Shown here one piece after another: positions 34,872 to 45,654 of a stretch of DNA of 64,000 nt (position 1 is the first letter of the stretch; every line of letters begins with the position of its first letter). The notes under the pieces are model-generated. The model was not told where the DNA came from. It was given only the letters and a program-made list of their open reading frames with translations, and did no database searches. Origin of the DNA: Nageia nagi (taxonomy: Eukaryota > Pinophyta). The stretch lies in assembly GCA_050084985.1 (NCBI GenBank), contig JBITNC010000001.1, forward strand, positions 22,816,001 through 22,880,000, read 5' to 3'. Made by a program: the position numbers and the translations under genes.

Positions 34872-35168
34872 TAATATTAAGATGACAACCATTTGCAATC
34901 TTAAGGTGATAAGCGTCTACAATATTAAGGTGATGAGCATCTACAATCCTTAGATGATGAGCATCTGTAACACTTAGATGACAATTGTCTATTATATTTA
35001 GGTGACAATTGCTTGCAATCTTTAGGTGAGGATCATTTGCAATCTTTTTGCGTAGATTATATGTAATATTTAGGTGAGGAGCATATGCGATCTTTAGGTG
35101 ATGATCATCTACTATCTTTAGGTGATGAGCATTTGCAATCTTTAGGTGACAAATGTCTGTAATTCCTT
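34872..35168. repeat. 24-bp tandem repeat, about 12 units
   Basis: The consensus is AATCTTTAGGTGATGAGCAT plus CTGC, strictly 24 bp in most copies with 2-6 changes each. The unit is a multiple of three but has TAG and TGA stops in the reading frames examined, and no ORF spans it. It is 300 bp left of element E. Confidence 0.82.
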
Positions 35169-35473
35169 AGAAATATAAAATGATCATCAAATTGAAGTAA
35201 TTTTATTACTCTAAAATGATTATAAAATTTATATATAGGGTATTATTGGTGATTTCATCAATAAATAGTGAATCTTTTTAATTTTGAAGGCGATGTCTTA
35301 TGAAAATATAGGAGGTATAGGTGGCTATTTGCGCTTATCTTTTTAAAAAAACCATAAAAGGTTGGTGAGTTGACCCATAATTTTTTTTTATTCTTGTAAA
35401 ATTTAGGCCACATAGTTCAATATTTTAGGTTTGAATATTGGAAATATTTAAATATGAAAAATTCTATATTACC

Positions 35474-37031
35474 TGTTGATTGAGATTGTGTAATATGTGC
35501 GCCTGGAACAATCTTAACCAAAGTAGTTCACGAACAGACTGTGGGACGCAGCCTGATCTCCGGAGAAGGCCGGTTCCTTATCCATTGGGTAAAGAAAAAG
35601 TAACAGGAAAGAGATAAAAAGAGTAGGGAGCGAGAGATTCAAGCAAAAGGATAGGGTAACAAGAAAGGAAGTAAAAGGATAGGGTAACGAGAGAGGAAGT
35701 AAAGGGATAGGGTAACGAGAGAGAAAGCAAAGGGGTAGGTCACTAGTTAAACGCGGGCTTTCGCAGTGTGCGAAACCTTGGCCTGAATCTAGTGTCGCAG
35801 CCACAGAACAAGTTCTCACTCTCTGAATAGCTCCCCAGCTTCTACTCTACCATGTAGCAGACACAGTTATACTAGCAACCCGCAACTATTACTCAGGAAA
35901 CAAGCTAAGCTGCCACAATGTAACCAAATTAAGAATAACAATTACGAGTGCTAGACAAGAAAGGTCAAGATGGTTTCATAGTACCGGACTGAAGCTACAG
36001 GTCTTCGAGAACAAATGAAAAGGGCAATACTAGGCTTCCGACCCTAGTTTCTCTTTATTTTCATATATTTATACTGTATTAATAACAGTTACAAGATTAC
36101 AGAATAGAAACATTTACAAAACGGCCGCAAGATTCTGGCCTTCTTGAACTGATATCACCTACATATGACACTTGGCCGACTGTTACAAAATTGGGCAGAT
36201 CGCTGACGATTCGGTTCCCTGATGATGGCGCTCAGGTATTTTGCAGACTTCCTTCTCTTCGGGAATGTTCAATTCTCCAACTCGGACTCTTCGATCTTTC
36301 ATTGCGGCCTATTTTCCTCTGGACGTGGTCTTAATCCCAAATGTTAATCTTTCCCTTTTGCCTGACGTCAGCCTCGAATCTCCGGACTTCTTTATTCACT
36401 GGCTCCGGACACTAAATTGCTCCTTGATGATGTCATCCATTCCGGGCTCCGGTTTGCTTTATGAATGTAAACTTTATATCTCCTTGTGACGTCACCTTTG
36501 AATCTCCGGAATTTCCCGCTCGCTGGTTCCAGATACTAAATTTCTCTTTGCTGATGTCATCTGTTCCGGGCTCCGATTTCCTTTGTGAATGTAGACTTAG
36601 CCTTTCCATGTGACGTCATTTCCGGACTTCCAGAACGCTTCGCCTTCCGGAGAAGACGGTGCAGACTTCATCGCTTCCGGGGTCTGATTTCCTTCAAGAT
36701 ATGAACTCTGTTCTACCTGTGACATCACCTTCATATGCCCGGAATGCTTTGTTTCCCGGAGACACTTGTGCTTACTTCGTTTTTTCCGGAACTTGGTCCT
36801 TGCCGAAACCTGACCGCCTTGCTGACATCATTTTGTTCCGGAATTCGGTCTTCGCCAAAATATGTCTATCTTATTCTCCGCGACCTCTTCTTTTCATTCC
36901 GGAAAGGTTTACTCATGGACTTCGGCCTTTTATTTATTCCAGAATAGCTCCAGGGGACATTAAGGCGAACTCATGATAATAATTAGAATACCCCGGGCCC
37001 TTCTTCAAGAATTTTAATGTAGGAATCTACA
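35474..37031 (-). repeat. 3' LTR of element E
   Basis: Minus strand TGTAGATTCC...CTCAATCAACA, 1558 bp. It contains AGG-rich direct repeats (AAAGGATAGGGTAACGAGAG, 35640-35730) and the TGACGTCA/TCCGGA module (36290-36960). The bases just inside, GTCGCCACAA, are not a clear polypurine tract. Confidence 0.92.
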
Positions 37032-37125
37032 TTGTGGCGACTTCTGAGGGAAAATTTCGCCTTTATGGAAGAGGAATTTAGAACCCAGTCTGTTATTTAC
37101 ATGAATCAAAGAATTGTACCTTACT

Positions 37126-38183
37126 TTAGCTCTGCAGACTCAGGATCTGCTGGACTTTATTCCAATCCGCCGGGATCCCGTAAAAATCTTTCAGCCTTGC
37201 TTGCGCTAAGGCTGTATGGTTCAGCACCTCATATGATATATTTGCATGTCTCCTCAGCAACTGCTGTATCCTAAAGCTGCCGTCGGCCAAAGAATCAAAG
37301 AATTTTACAAAATTTGTCTCATCGAAGGACACCAGGAGTGTATCAACATCATCCATATTCTGAATCCTATTCCGCAGACTACTCAAAAAATCAGCCTCTG
37401 TGACGAGTGAGCCGTCGCTTCTCCATAAGTCTGGGATTCTGGATGCATTCAACCCTTGAATTTCTGATTTTAGAGTCTCCATCTCTTGCGTCCGGTTAGG
37501 ACATTATTACGAATCTCCTGACAAACCCACTTACCCCTCCCTGGGTAATCAATCATCGACATGAGCTCCACTCGGTCACCAATGTTATATGACCGCAATT
37601 TCTCATTCGAGAGGCTGTTTAGTCTTTTATTTGCTTGCTTAGCCTGTTCTGAAATGGGGTTCAGAATACTCTCACATCTCGTTACCTCAGCTTCGAGCCT
37701 TTTGAGCCCTGATAAGCACAACTCCGCGTGATCCCTCAGACGGATCAAGTCTTTTATTTCTTGCATCTTCAATTCCTAAAATTTTTCTTTGGTATTCAAC
37801 AGAAAAGATCTGTCGACCTTCTTAGCATCCAGCCTCGCTTGGAGCTCCGCCAGGTTAGCGTTCAGGTTGCTGATTTCTGCTGCCTTGGCATTTATTTCCG
37901 CCTCCTTTTGAGCGATGATAGCCTCCTTTTGGACGAGCATATCCGCTGTAGGGGCAGCCGCTAAACTAGTCTGCAAAACTGTTATGTTATTCTCCGCCGC
38001 TTTCAGCCTTATTTTATTGTTATCTAATTGCAGCTTCATGGCCTCATGGGCCTTTTGTAGCTTGTGGTACCTGACCTCCAATTTGGTGAGTTCAGTTATA
38101 TTGAGGTCCACAGCTGTTTGCAGGAGCTCATTTTTATCGCTCCGTGGGATGCTGCGGGTATCTATTTTGACCCGTGTATTCAT
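37126..38183 (-). pseudogene. Second ORF of element E: coiled-coil protein of unknown function
   Basis: Three ORFs (38183-37776, 37772-37470, 37482-37126) read as one protein of about 350 residues with one in-frame TAG (KEKF-stop-ELKMQEI) and one 1-base frameshift near 37480. The first ~200 residues are heptad-rich with Ala/Leu/Glu (LVQKEAIIAQKEAEINAKAA). The middle has NIGDRVELMSMIDYPGRGKW. The end has FLSSLRNRIQNMDDVDTLL and LLRRHANISYEVL. No pol domain and no recognised family. Its place, downstream of gag on the same strand and filling the interior to about 95 bases from the 3' LTR, suggests an element-encoded accessory protein or a spacer captured by the element. Confidence 0.65.
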
Positions 38184-38420
38184 TGATGACAGCTCGCCCT
38201 GCCCCTCTTGGAAACTTTAATTCTACCGGCGCAAAAAGGTTCCACTACTATTTACGTTACGCTAGTAGTAAATTACTGACAATAACCACTCGAAATAAAT
38301 GCAACATCACACCATTTACAATATGTATACAAATCAAATTCCTTCTTTCCAACGGTCACTTTCCCGCGCTGGCGGGCTTCAGAAAAACTACTGTGTCCGC
38401 TGGTGTGGAATTCATCAAGT

Positions 38421-39686
38421 TCACGTTCCGGCTTTGTCATCCGCCACGCCAGGCGGAGGAATACCTCCACTCCTCGACAGATACTCTTGGTATTGAAAAA
38501 TAGGGCAGGTCATTTGTTCATGAGCATCATTACAAGCCAAACACAACCCATTAACCGCCCCGGAAGTGGAAGCTTGGTCCGCATCCTCATTCAACACATG
38601 TTGAGCTTTCTCTACAGCAGGGTAGGGATACCTTCTGGCATTATTTTGTCTGGTCAACACGGTAATCTGGTTTACCATATTTCTACACAAATTCCGGAGT
38701 TCCTAAATTTCTGTAGATGATGCTACTCCTTGGTTCATATTAGGCTGATGTGGAGCTGGTAAGGCCAAGGGAGCTCTAGGAATTGGCAAAATTGACGACC
38801 AGGGTTGAACAGGGGCAGGAATATTAGCCAGAGGCGGAACTGAACTAATTACCGGAGGTCTCAAAATTTGCTGTTGTGTTGTGGTTATTGGGAAATAGGG
38901 CATTGGCATACGGCTTGGTAATTTCCCAACTGCAATAAGGCATGATTCAGCATATACTGCTTGTCTATAGACCTCCGGAAAGGTATTCACTCCGGAATTT
39001 TGGATTTGCAGAGAGAGATCCGGAGGAAAGGCTCTCAGGTAATACATCAAAGCTTGAAACTGCTGAGGCCTGACTGGCATGGGTACTCTCGTCCATGTTT
39101 TCTGGAATCTAATGTTAAAATCCGGGATATTTTCTTGCTCATATCTTTTGATTGAAGTAAACTGGGTTAACAAGGAAAAGGGATCCCCTAATTCATTAAA
39201 CTCCAGGATAAAAGGCTCTGCCAGTTGAGCCCAGGTACTGATGGATTCATTAGAAAGGCCCCTGTACCAATCCAGGACCTTTCCTTTGAAAGACTGAGCC
39301 AGTAATCTCACCATAATATCTTCATGCTGAATATTGTGAATCTTTGCTAGGCCGGCTACATCCACACAGTGCTCATAAGCCGTTTTTTCTGAAGTTGCAT
39401 CAAACTCCGGAAGGGTTTTAAAAACATTTGCTGGGATATCATGTAATACCGCCAGAGCTATGGGTACCCCATTGTCCCATTCTGGATAAATATTCTGAGC
39501 TGGATTAGCCATTCTAGGGAAGGTATCTCTAGTATGAAGATTGGATGGTTCTGGCTTGATAAAGGATTTTAGGGAGTCGATACTATTCAGAGACTTGGAC
39601 TTGATCAGGGTCTTTCTCCTAGGAGTATCTAACTTCCCAAACTCCGGTGCTTCTTTTGCTGCTCTAGTTTTAGATCTTGTCCACAT
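38421..39686 (-). pseudogene. gag: Gag of element E (one in-frame stop)
   Basis: I place the start at the Met at 39686 (MWTRSKTRAAKEAPEFGKL), because the longer frame runs back through the primer-binding site into the LTR. The central part resembles Retrotrans_gag: KTAYEHCVDVAGLA, then MVRLLAQSFKGKVLDWYRGL, ISTWAQLAEPFILEF and RFQKTWTRVPMPVRPQQF. A Pro-rich linker follows. A TAG at about 38703-38705 interrupts the frame (TEI-stop-ELRNLCRN), but the same frame runs on to 38421 with a knuckle-like CLACNDAHEQMTC (C-x2-C-x3-H-x4-C). One CAG-to-TAG change would explain the stop. Function: particle formation and RNA packaging, by family. Confidence 0.82.
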
Positions 39687-39804
39687 AAACTCTAGATTGC
39701 AAAAGAAAATGACAGGTTCAAAGCACCTATGATATTCACAAATAATTTGCTTTAATACATACCATGGATGTTGCTTCAGCAGAGTCACCAATAAATTTCT
39801 TCGT

Positions 39805-39826
39805 GTCCCACCGGGCGTGCCAAAAA
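39805..39826 (-). other. Primer-binding site candidate of element E
   Basis: About 8 bases inside the LTR the minus strand reads TTTGGCACGCCCGGTGGGAC, the form seen in several plant Ty3/gypsy elements. The tRNA donor was not identified. Confidence 0.6.
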
Positions 39827-39833
39827 GAAATAC

Positions 39834-41390
39834 TGTTGATTGAGATTGTGTAATATGTGCGCCTGGAACAATCTTAACCAAAGTAGTTCACGAACAGACT
39901 GTGGGACGCAGCCTGATCTCCGGAGAAGGCCGGTTCCTTATCCATTGGGTAAAGAAAAAGTAACAGGAAAGAGATAAAAAGAGTAGGGAGCAAGAGATTC
40001 AAGCAAAAGGATAGGGTAACAAGAAAGGAAGTAAAAGGATAGGGTAACGAGAGAGGAAGTAAAGGGATAGGGTAACGAGAGAGAAAGCAAAGGGGTAGGT
40101 CACTAGTTCAGCGCGGGCTTTCGCAGTGTGCGAAACCTTGGCCTGAATCTAGTGTCGCAGCCACAGAACAAGTTCTCACTCTCTGAATAGCTCCCCAGCT
40201 TCTACTCTACCATGTAGCAGACACAGTTAACTAGCAACCCGCAACTATTACTCAGGAAACAAGCTAAGCTGCCACAATGTAACCAAATTAAGAATAACAA
40301 TTACGAGTGCTAGACAAGAAAGGTCAAGATGGTTTCATAGTACCGGACTGAAGCTACAGGTCTTCGAGAACAAATGAAAAGGGCAATACTAGGCTTCTGA
40401 CCCTAGTTTCTCTTTATTTTCATATATTTATACTGTATTAATAACAGTTACAAGATTACAGAATAGAAACGTTTACAAAACGGCCGCAAGATTCTGGCCT
40501 TCTTGAACTGATATCACCTACATATGACACTTGGCTGACTGTTACAAAATTGGGCAGATCGCTGACGATTCGGTTCCCTGATGATGGCGCTCAGGTATTT
40601 TGCAGACTTCCTTCTCTTCGGGAATGTTTAATTCTCCAACTCGGACTCTTCGATCTTTCATTGCGGCCTATTTTCCTCTGGATGTGGTCTTAATCCCAAA
40701 TGTTAATCTTTCCCTTTCGCCTGACGTCAGCCTCGAATCTCCAGACTTCTTTATTCACTGGCTCCGGACACTAAATTGCTCCTTGATGATGTCATCCATT
40801 CCAGGCTCCGGTTTGCTTTATGAATGTAAACTTTATATCTCCTTGTGACGTCACCTTTGAATCTCCAGAATTTCCCGCTCGCTGGTTCCGGATACTAAAT
40901 TTCTCTTTGCTGATGTCATCTGTTCCGGGCTCCGGTTTCCTTTGTGAATGTAGACTTAGCCTTTCCATGTGACGTCATTTCCGGACTTCCGGAACGCTTC
41001 ACCTTCCGGAGAAGACGGTGCAGACTTCATCGCTTCCGGGGTCTGATTTCCTTCAAGATATGAACTCTGTTCTACCTGTGACATCACCTTCATATGCCCG
41101 GAATGCTTTGTTTCCCGGAGACACTTGTGCTTACTTCGTTTTTTCCGGAACTTGGTCCTTGCCGAAACCTGACCGCCTTGCTGACATCATTTTGTTTCGG
41201 AATTCGGTCTTCGCCAAAATATGTCTATCTTATTCTCCGCGACCTCTTCTTTTCATTCCGGAAAGGTTTACTCACGGACTCCGGCCTTTTATTTATTCCG
41301 GAATAGCTCCAGGGGACATTAAGGCGAACTCATGATAATAATTAGAATACCCCGGGCCCTTCTTCAAGAATTTTAATGTAGGAATCTACA
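39834..41390 (-). repeat. 5' LTR of element E
   Basis: 1557 bp, matching the 3' LTR along its whole length with a one-base gap near 40229 and scattered transitions. It would carry the active promoter of the element. Confidence 0.92.
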
Positions 41391-41395
41391 TTACC

Positions 41396-42620
41396 TAATT
41401 GGTTAATATTCGTTGTTATGCATAAGACTACTAATAATACATGAAACCATGAGTGAGGAGTGACCATAAAAGGTTTAAAGGGATAGAATCTAAATCCAAG
41501 TGGCTAATGCTTTTGTACAAGACCAAAAAAAGGATAAAACTATCAAGTTCCTGTAGAAAGCATAGACTAGGTTGGCCACCCCTAAATGTTGTAACTTGTG
41601 GCCAATAGGTAATCCATGTGCAACAAACTCCAACAAAAAAAAAATCTTAGGATCAATATACCAGGTCTAGATTATATAAAACCTTAATCTCCATCTAGAG
41701 TAGGTGGAGAGAATATCCCGTATATTGTTTAAACGCTCAAACATAGGGAAATTAGCTAACAACCAAAGATAGCCTATTTTGGGTTTAAAATTTTGCATAT
41801 GAATATTCTTAGGTGAACACCACTCATCCCACCATGTCTTCTCAAAATATCATCCCAACTTACTCCAAATAGAAAAGGGGATTTTGCTAAGAATGACATC
41901 GAAGGTGGCTTTATCATCCTCTTGTAAATTGAACATTTTGCAAAATAGCTCCAAAGGCAACCATTGCCTAGCTTGAGAATAAAAAAACTTCTTAAGAGAG
42001 TCAATTCCCTTCCTATGAAAGAAAAGGGTTCTAACCCATTTAATACTTGCCAAAGGAAAACCATCAAATTTAAGAACATGAGACTACCAAATATTTAAAG
42101 AAGAAAGAGAGGTCCATGACGAATCTTTCTTTTCATTCCAATAGAGCCATGGTTTGACAATTTGGTACATCTAAGCAAGAGAAAGCTTTTTAGTAATCAA
42201 GTACCCAATCCTCTTCTCAATATTCTAAATAAAAAAGTTCCAAAGCTAAGCAGGGGAAGCTAGGAAGGCAAACAGAATACCAAGAAATTTAAACACCTTA
42301 CCAAGTTTAATCCATTTCGTAAGAAAAATGTCAAGCCAATTAGGCATAGGTCTTGATGACTGTTTAAAATAAGAAGTTTTTTTCCATTAAATACTAGAAC
42401 CAAAAGCATAACAAAAAATATTCTTAAAATCTAAAGTCAACTTAACAAATTGCTCATCTTCATGTAAGGTTAAAAAGGAATCATCATTAAAATGACTAGT
42501 AATAAGTTGCAAGGGGTGATTATGAAGAGAAATTCTTCAAATAACACCATACTCATCTTTGTGTACCCAAAAGATAACCAAAAGCCTTACTAGTTAAGAT
42601 AAATAGAGTGTAAGCTACCA
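41396..42620 (-). pseudogene. LINE (L1-type) ORF2 fragment: end of reverse transcriptase
   Basis: The minus strand reads AFGYLLGTQR, then LQLITSHFNDDSFLTLHED (the F-x-DD catalytic block, with Asn where Ala is usual), KNIFCYAFGSSI, WIKLGKVFKFLGILFAF and IGYLITKKLSLA, all typical of the plant L1 reverse-transcriptase end. Then come ASIKWVRTLFFHRKGIDSL and further C-terminal sequence. Stops and frame changes are frequent. Upstream RT domains and endonuclease are missing beyond 42620. The left end abuts the target duplication of element E; I could not find the rest of the LINE on the far side of E. Confidence 0.72.
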
Positions 42621-45600
42621 AAAGTACCTCGCATCTTCAACATAAATACAAATAATGTGAGAAACCCAAAGGTCTTTGCAATGTCCACTTTGCAATATCT
42701 AAATATTTCTTGCATATGATAAGATAATGATAACAAGATAAAATGGGGATAAGCTTTAGAGATTTGTCCTTTTTGTGAAGTACCCAAAACACCAAAATCA
42801 CCTACAAAATAAAGATTAATGGAGGTTTTTAAGCTTTAAGTACTTAAGATCCTATAACCAAGTAATATGTGACTAGTTTTCTTATAATCCTCCAAGCCTT
42901 GAGTCAACAAGGCACTCGAAAATAACTCTATGCCTACAATGCAAGGTAACATAAAATCCAAAATGATTTAGCTAATGATTTAAAAAAACTAAACTATTTT
43001 AGCCTAAATCTATAAGAGATCAGCCTAAAAACACTAAAATGCAACCAAGCATAAGTAGGTTAATGAAATAACCAAAAGGATATGATTTGATGCCCTTGAG
43101 TGATATCTAAAGCTTACAATATACTTGAAATAATGTTAGTCTCTATAAAAATCCAAATCACATAAGTTTATTCAAGATTCCCTTGCAAGATGAGGATATG
43201 GGTTGCCTTTTTCCTTGGGAATGATGCATTAAGCTCAAAATGGAAGGTACCAAGTTGCAAAACTTTGAGTATACAATTAGGAGAGGGCTAAACATGCAAG
43301 AGCTGATGAGATACCCATTGCTTAATGATTGAATTGGTGCAAAATAACTTTGAAATGATCTTTTTATATTAATAGTGACCAACCAATGGGATAATTAGGG
43401 TTTTAACCCTAATTGATCAATTGATCCCCTAACAGATAGACTGATTATGGCTAGGGTTGACTAAGTGGTAACAAAGGGCTAAGTTACCAAAATTGATCAT
43501 GTGAATGCTATCAAACTATGATGAAGGGCTAATAGGACCATGGTAGGATGTAAGATGAACTAAATCATCATGAGTTGCCTAAGTTAGGTGAGCAATTAAT
43601 TTTTTAGGTATTTATAGATGCCCCTTTTGTAGTAATTTTCATGAGATGCAAAATGAAATTTTGTTAGATGCAAAATAAAGTACAAAAATAGTTGAAATAT
43701 GTGCAATATGATAATGATGTTGATAATATCAACATCATCATGCTAAGAGTACATATGGTTACAACATCTCATGATGCTAACACTATCATATCATAACTAG
43801 TCTACACCTTGATAAAACAAGTTATGATATAGATGACACAATCATGTCAAGGAGTACCTATGGATATAATACCTTATAGTGCCAAAAATATCATATTGTA
43901 ACTATTCAATACATGAGAATATAGGATGTGAAAATGATGTAACCATATGAATCATAATGTTGAATAGTAAATGATCATGGAATGAAACTAAAAAACTTAA
44001 TGTACAATAATGTGATGCAACCATATTGAAAGGATGCAATAGCATCAAGAGACTAAATAATAAAAGCAAATGATCTCTTATTTTCCCTAGTAGTTGAAGT
44101 GTACAATGATTTTCTTTGCCCCAATAGTTGAAGGGTGAAATGATCAAGGATTCTACTTTTCCCCAATAGTTAAGGGGTGAAAAGTGATAATGATAGAGTT
44201 ATATCAAATGATCAAGCATAGGTTCATAGACCTACCAAGAATTTAATCACAGTACATAAGCATGCATTGCCTAATTAAAATGCCATGCTAAATGATAAAT
44301 AATAAATATGTAGAAATGATCAAAGATAACAAGTGAAAATGCAAGATAATTAACATACCAATTTTATGAAATCTTGATCGCACTTATGGGGGCATTTGAT
44401 AGGATGAAAATGATCAAGCTCATGGAAAAGGTAGGTGATTACATCACTCTTAAGGAGGAATATGGGAGGAAGGCCCAAAAAGGATCACAACCATATTGTC
44501 AATCAATGAGTGATAAAGATTGAGTGGATTAACAGGAAATGTAGAAAAATGATAAAATAGACCTAATCAACCTGTTGTAGATTGGCTAGAACCAACAAAT
44601 GGGACGACTAGAAGGATTGAATGATGGGATTGGCTAAATTGGTTGGCCAACTGGGTATCTAAATAATGGGCCAGGTGGTAGTGAGACAAATTAAAAATAA
44701 AAAAGTTTATTTTATTTTATCATTTCCACACTTGGCCATCTGAGAATTGAGCTTTGATTGAGGGGAGATCTTGTCATATTTGTGATCTCAAAATTGATTA
44801 GGGTTAAATAGATGAGATGATAGAAATAGTAGAAGCTAGATAGGATCCACCATGTGGCCCACCTAGAGGAGGAAATAATTACCTGCACAAGTAGGTATGC
44901 ACCTAAAAAACTTGCCCATTTTCATTTTTGAAAGTGTAGTTAAGTAGCTCACACTTTATTTAATGAATGAAATGAACTTTATTTCAATTAAATGAACTTT
45001 ATTTCAAATTTTAACGGTTGAAATGAGCTAAAAATGGATAAAGCTATAGGGTAGATGGAAAACCTAAGGCATCACATAGATTACAAAGTATAAGAGCAAA
45101 CTAGGCAAAATTAGAGTCAAAATGACTAGGAGGTGGCATAGAATATTTTTATTGAATTAGATTTTGGATTACATGCTTATTTTGTTAGGTTTTGTAAATT
45201 TTTCAATTTTGGGTCATAGGTTCATTTGACCATGCTTCAACTCTATGTAGATCTATCCCAATTTAGGGGTCGATGGGCACCCCATTAATTAGAACCTATT
45301 TGAATAGATCAAGGACTAGTTATCCAGCTAATTGGTCATCCAACTAGTTTATAAGGGATTAGCTAGGAAATCCTAACTGACCTGCTATAGATTGATTATA
45401 AAAGCTAAACAAAAATGATAGAAATAACTAATAAAAAATTGAAAAGTGATAACAACCCAAAGGTAAACCCTATACATGATACACTTGAGATTAAATGAGC
45501 TAGCATGACATAAGGTAGTTCACAAAATAAAGACTAACTTAAAATCAAGAGGACTAACTTTGTAAAAGTAAAGATAAATTAATTATGATGAGAAAGACTA

Positions 45601-45654
45601 ACTTGATTATTACTTCAATAAGTATCAAGTAAATACTTGACATAAGTTTAGGCC
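42621..45654. other. No recognised gene
   Basis: Three kilobases without a convincing ORF. Between 43730 and 44170 a loose repeat of CCCAATAGTTGAAGGG and ATGATGCTAACA-like motifs occurs. GGGTTTTAACCC near 43400 is a short palindrome. The right part may be the 5' flank of the plant mobile domain remnant. Confidence 0.45.

Larger units (their letters stand above)
35474..41390 (-). mobile_element. Gag-only LTR retrotransposon E (TR-GAG-like), complete
   Basis: Two nearly identical LTRs (35474-37031 and 39834-41390) bound a 2.8-kb interior. The 5-bp target duplication TTACC is perfect at 35469-35473 and 41391-41395. Reading leftward, the order is 5' LTR, primer-binding site, gag and a second ORF, then the 3' LTR. 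There is no protease, reverse transcriptase, RNase H or integrase, so movement must depend on enzymes from another element. By inspection the LTRs differ at roughly 20 sites, nearly all C/T or G/A and often in CCGG contexts, so it is the youngest-looking complete insertion here. It lies beside a LINE remnant. Confidence 0.9.

Noticed and set aside
34872-35168. CRISPR-like regular spacing
   Set aside because: Units are contiguous 24-bp tandem copies with no unique spacers, in eukaryotic DNA.
36241-36976. ORFs of 70-105 codons repeated at 40600-41335
   Set aside because: They occur in both LTRs of element E at the same place, have no domain, and cross the module motifs; not evidence of a gene, though LTR copies keep them open.
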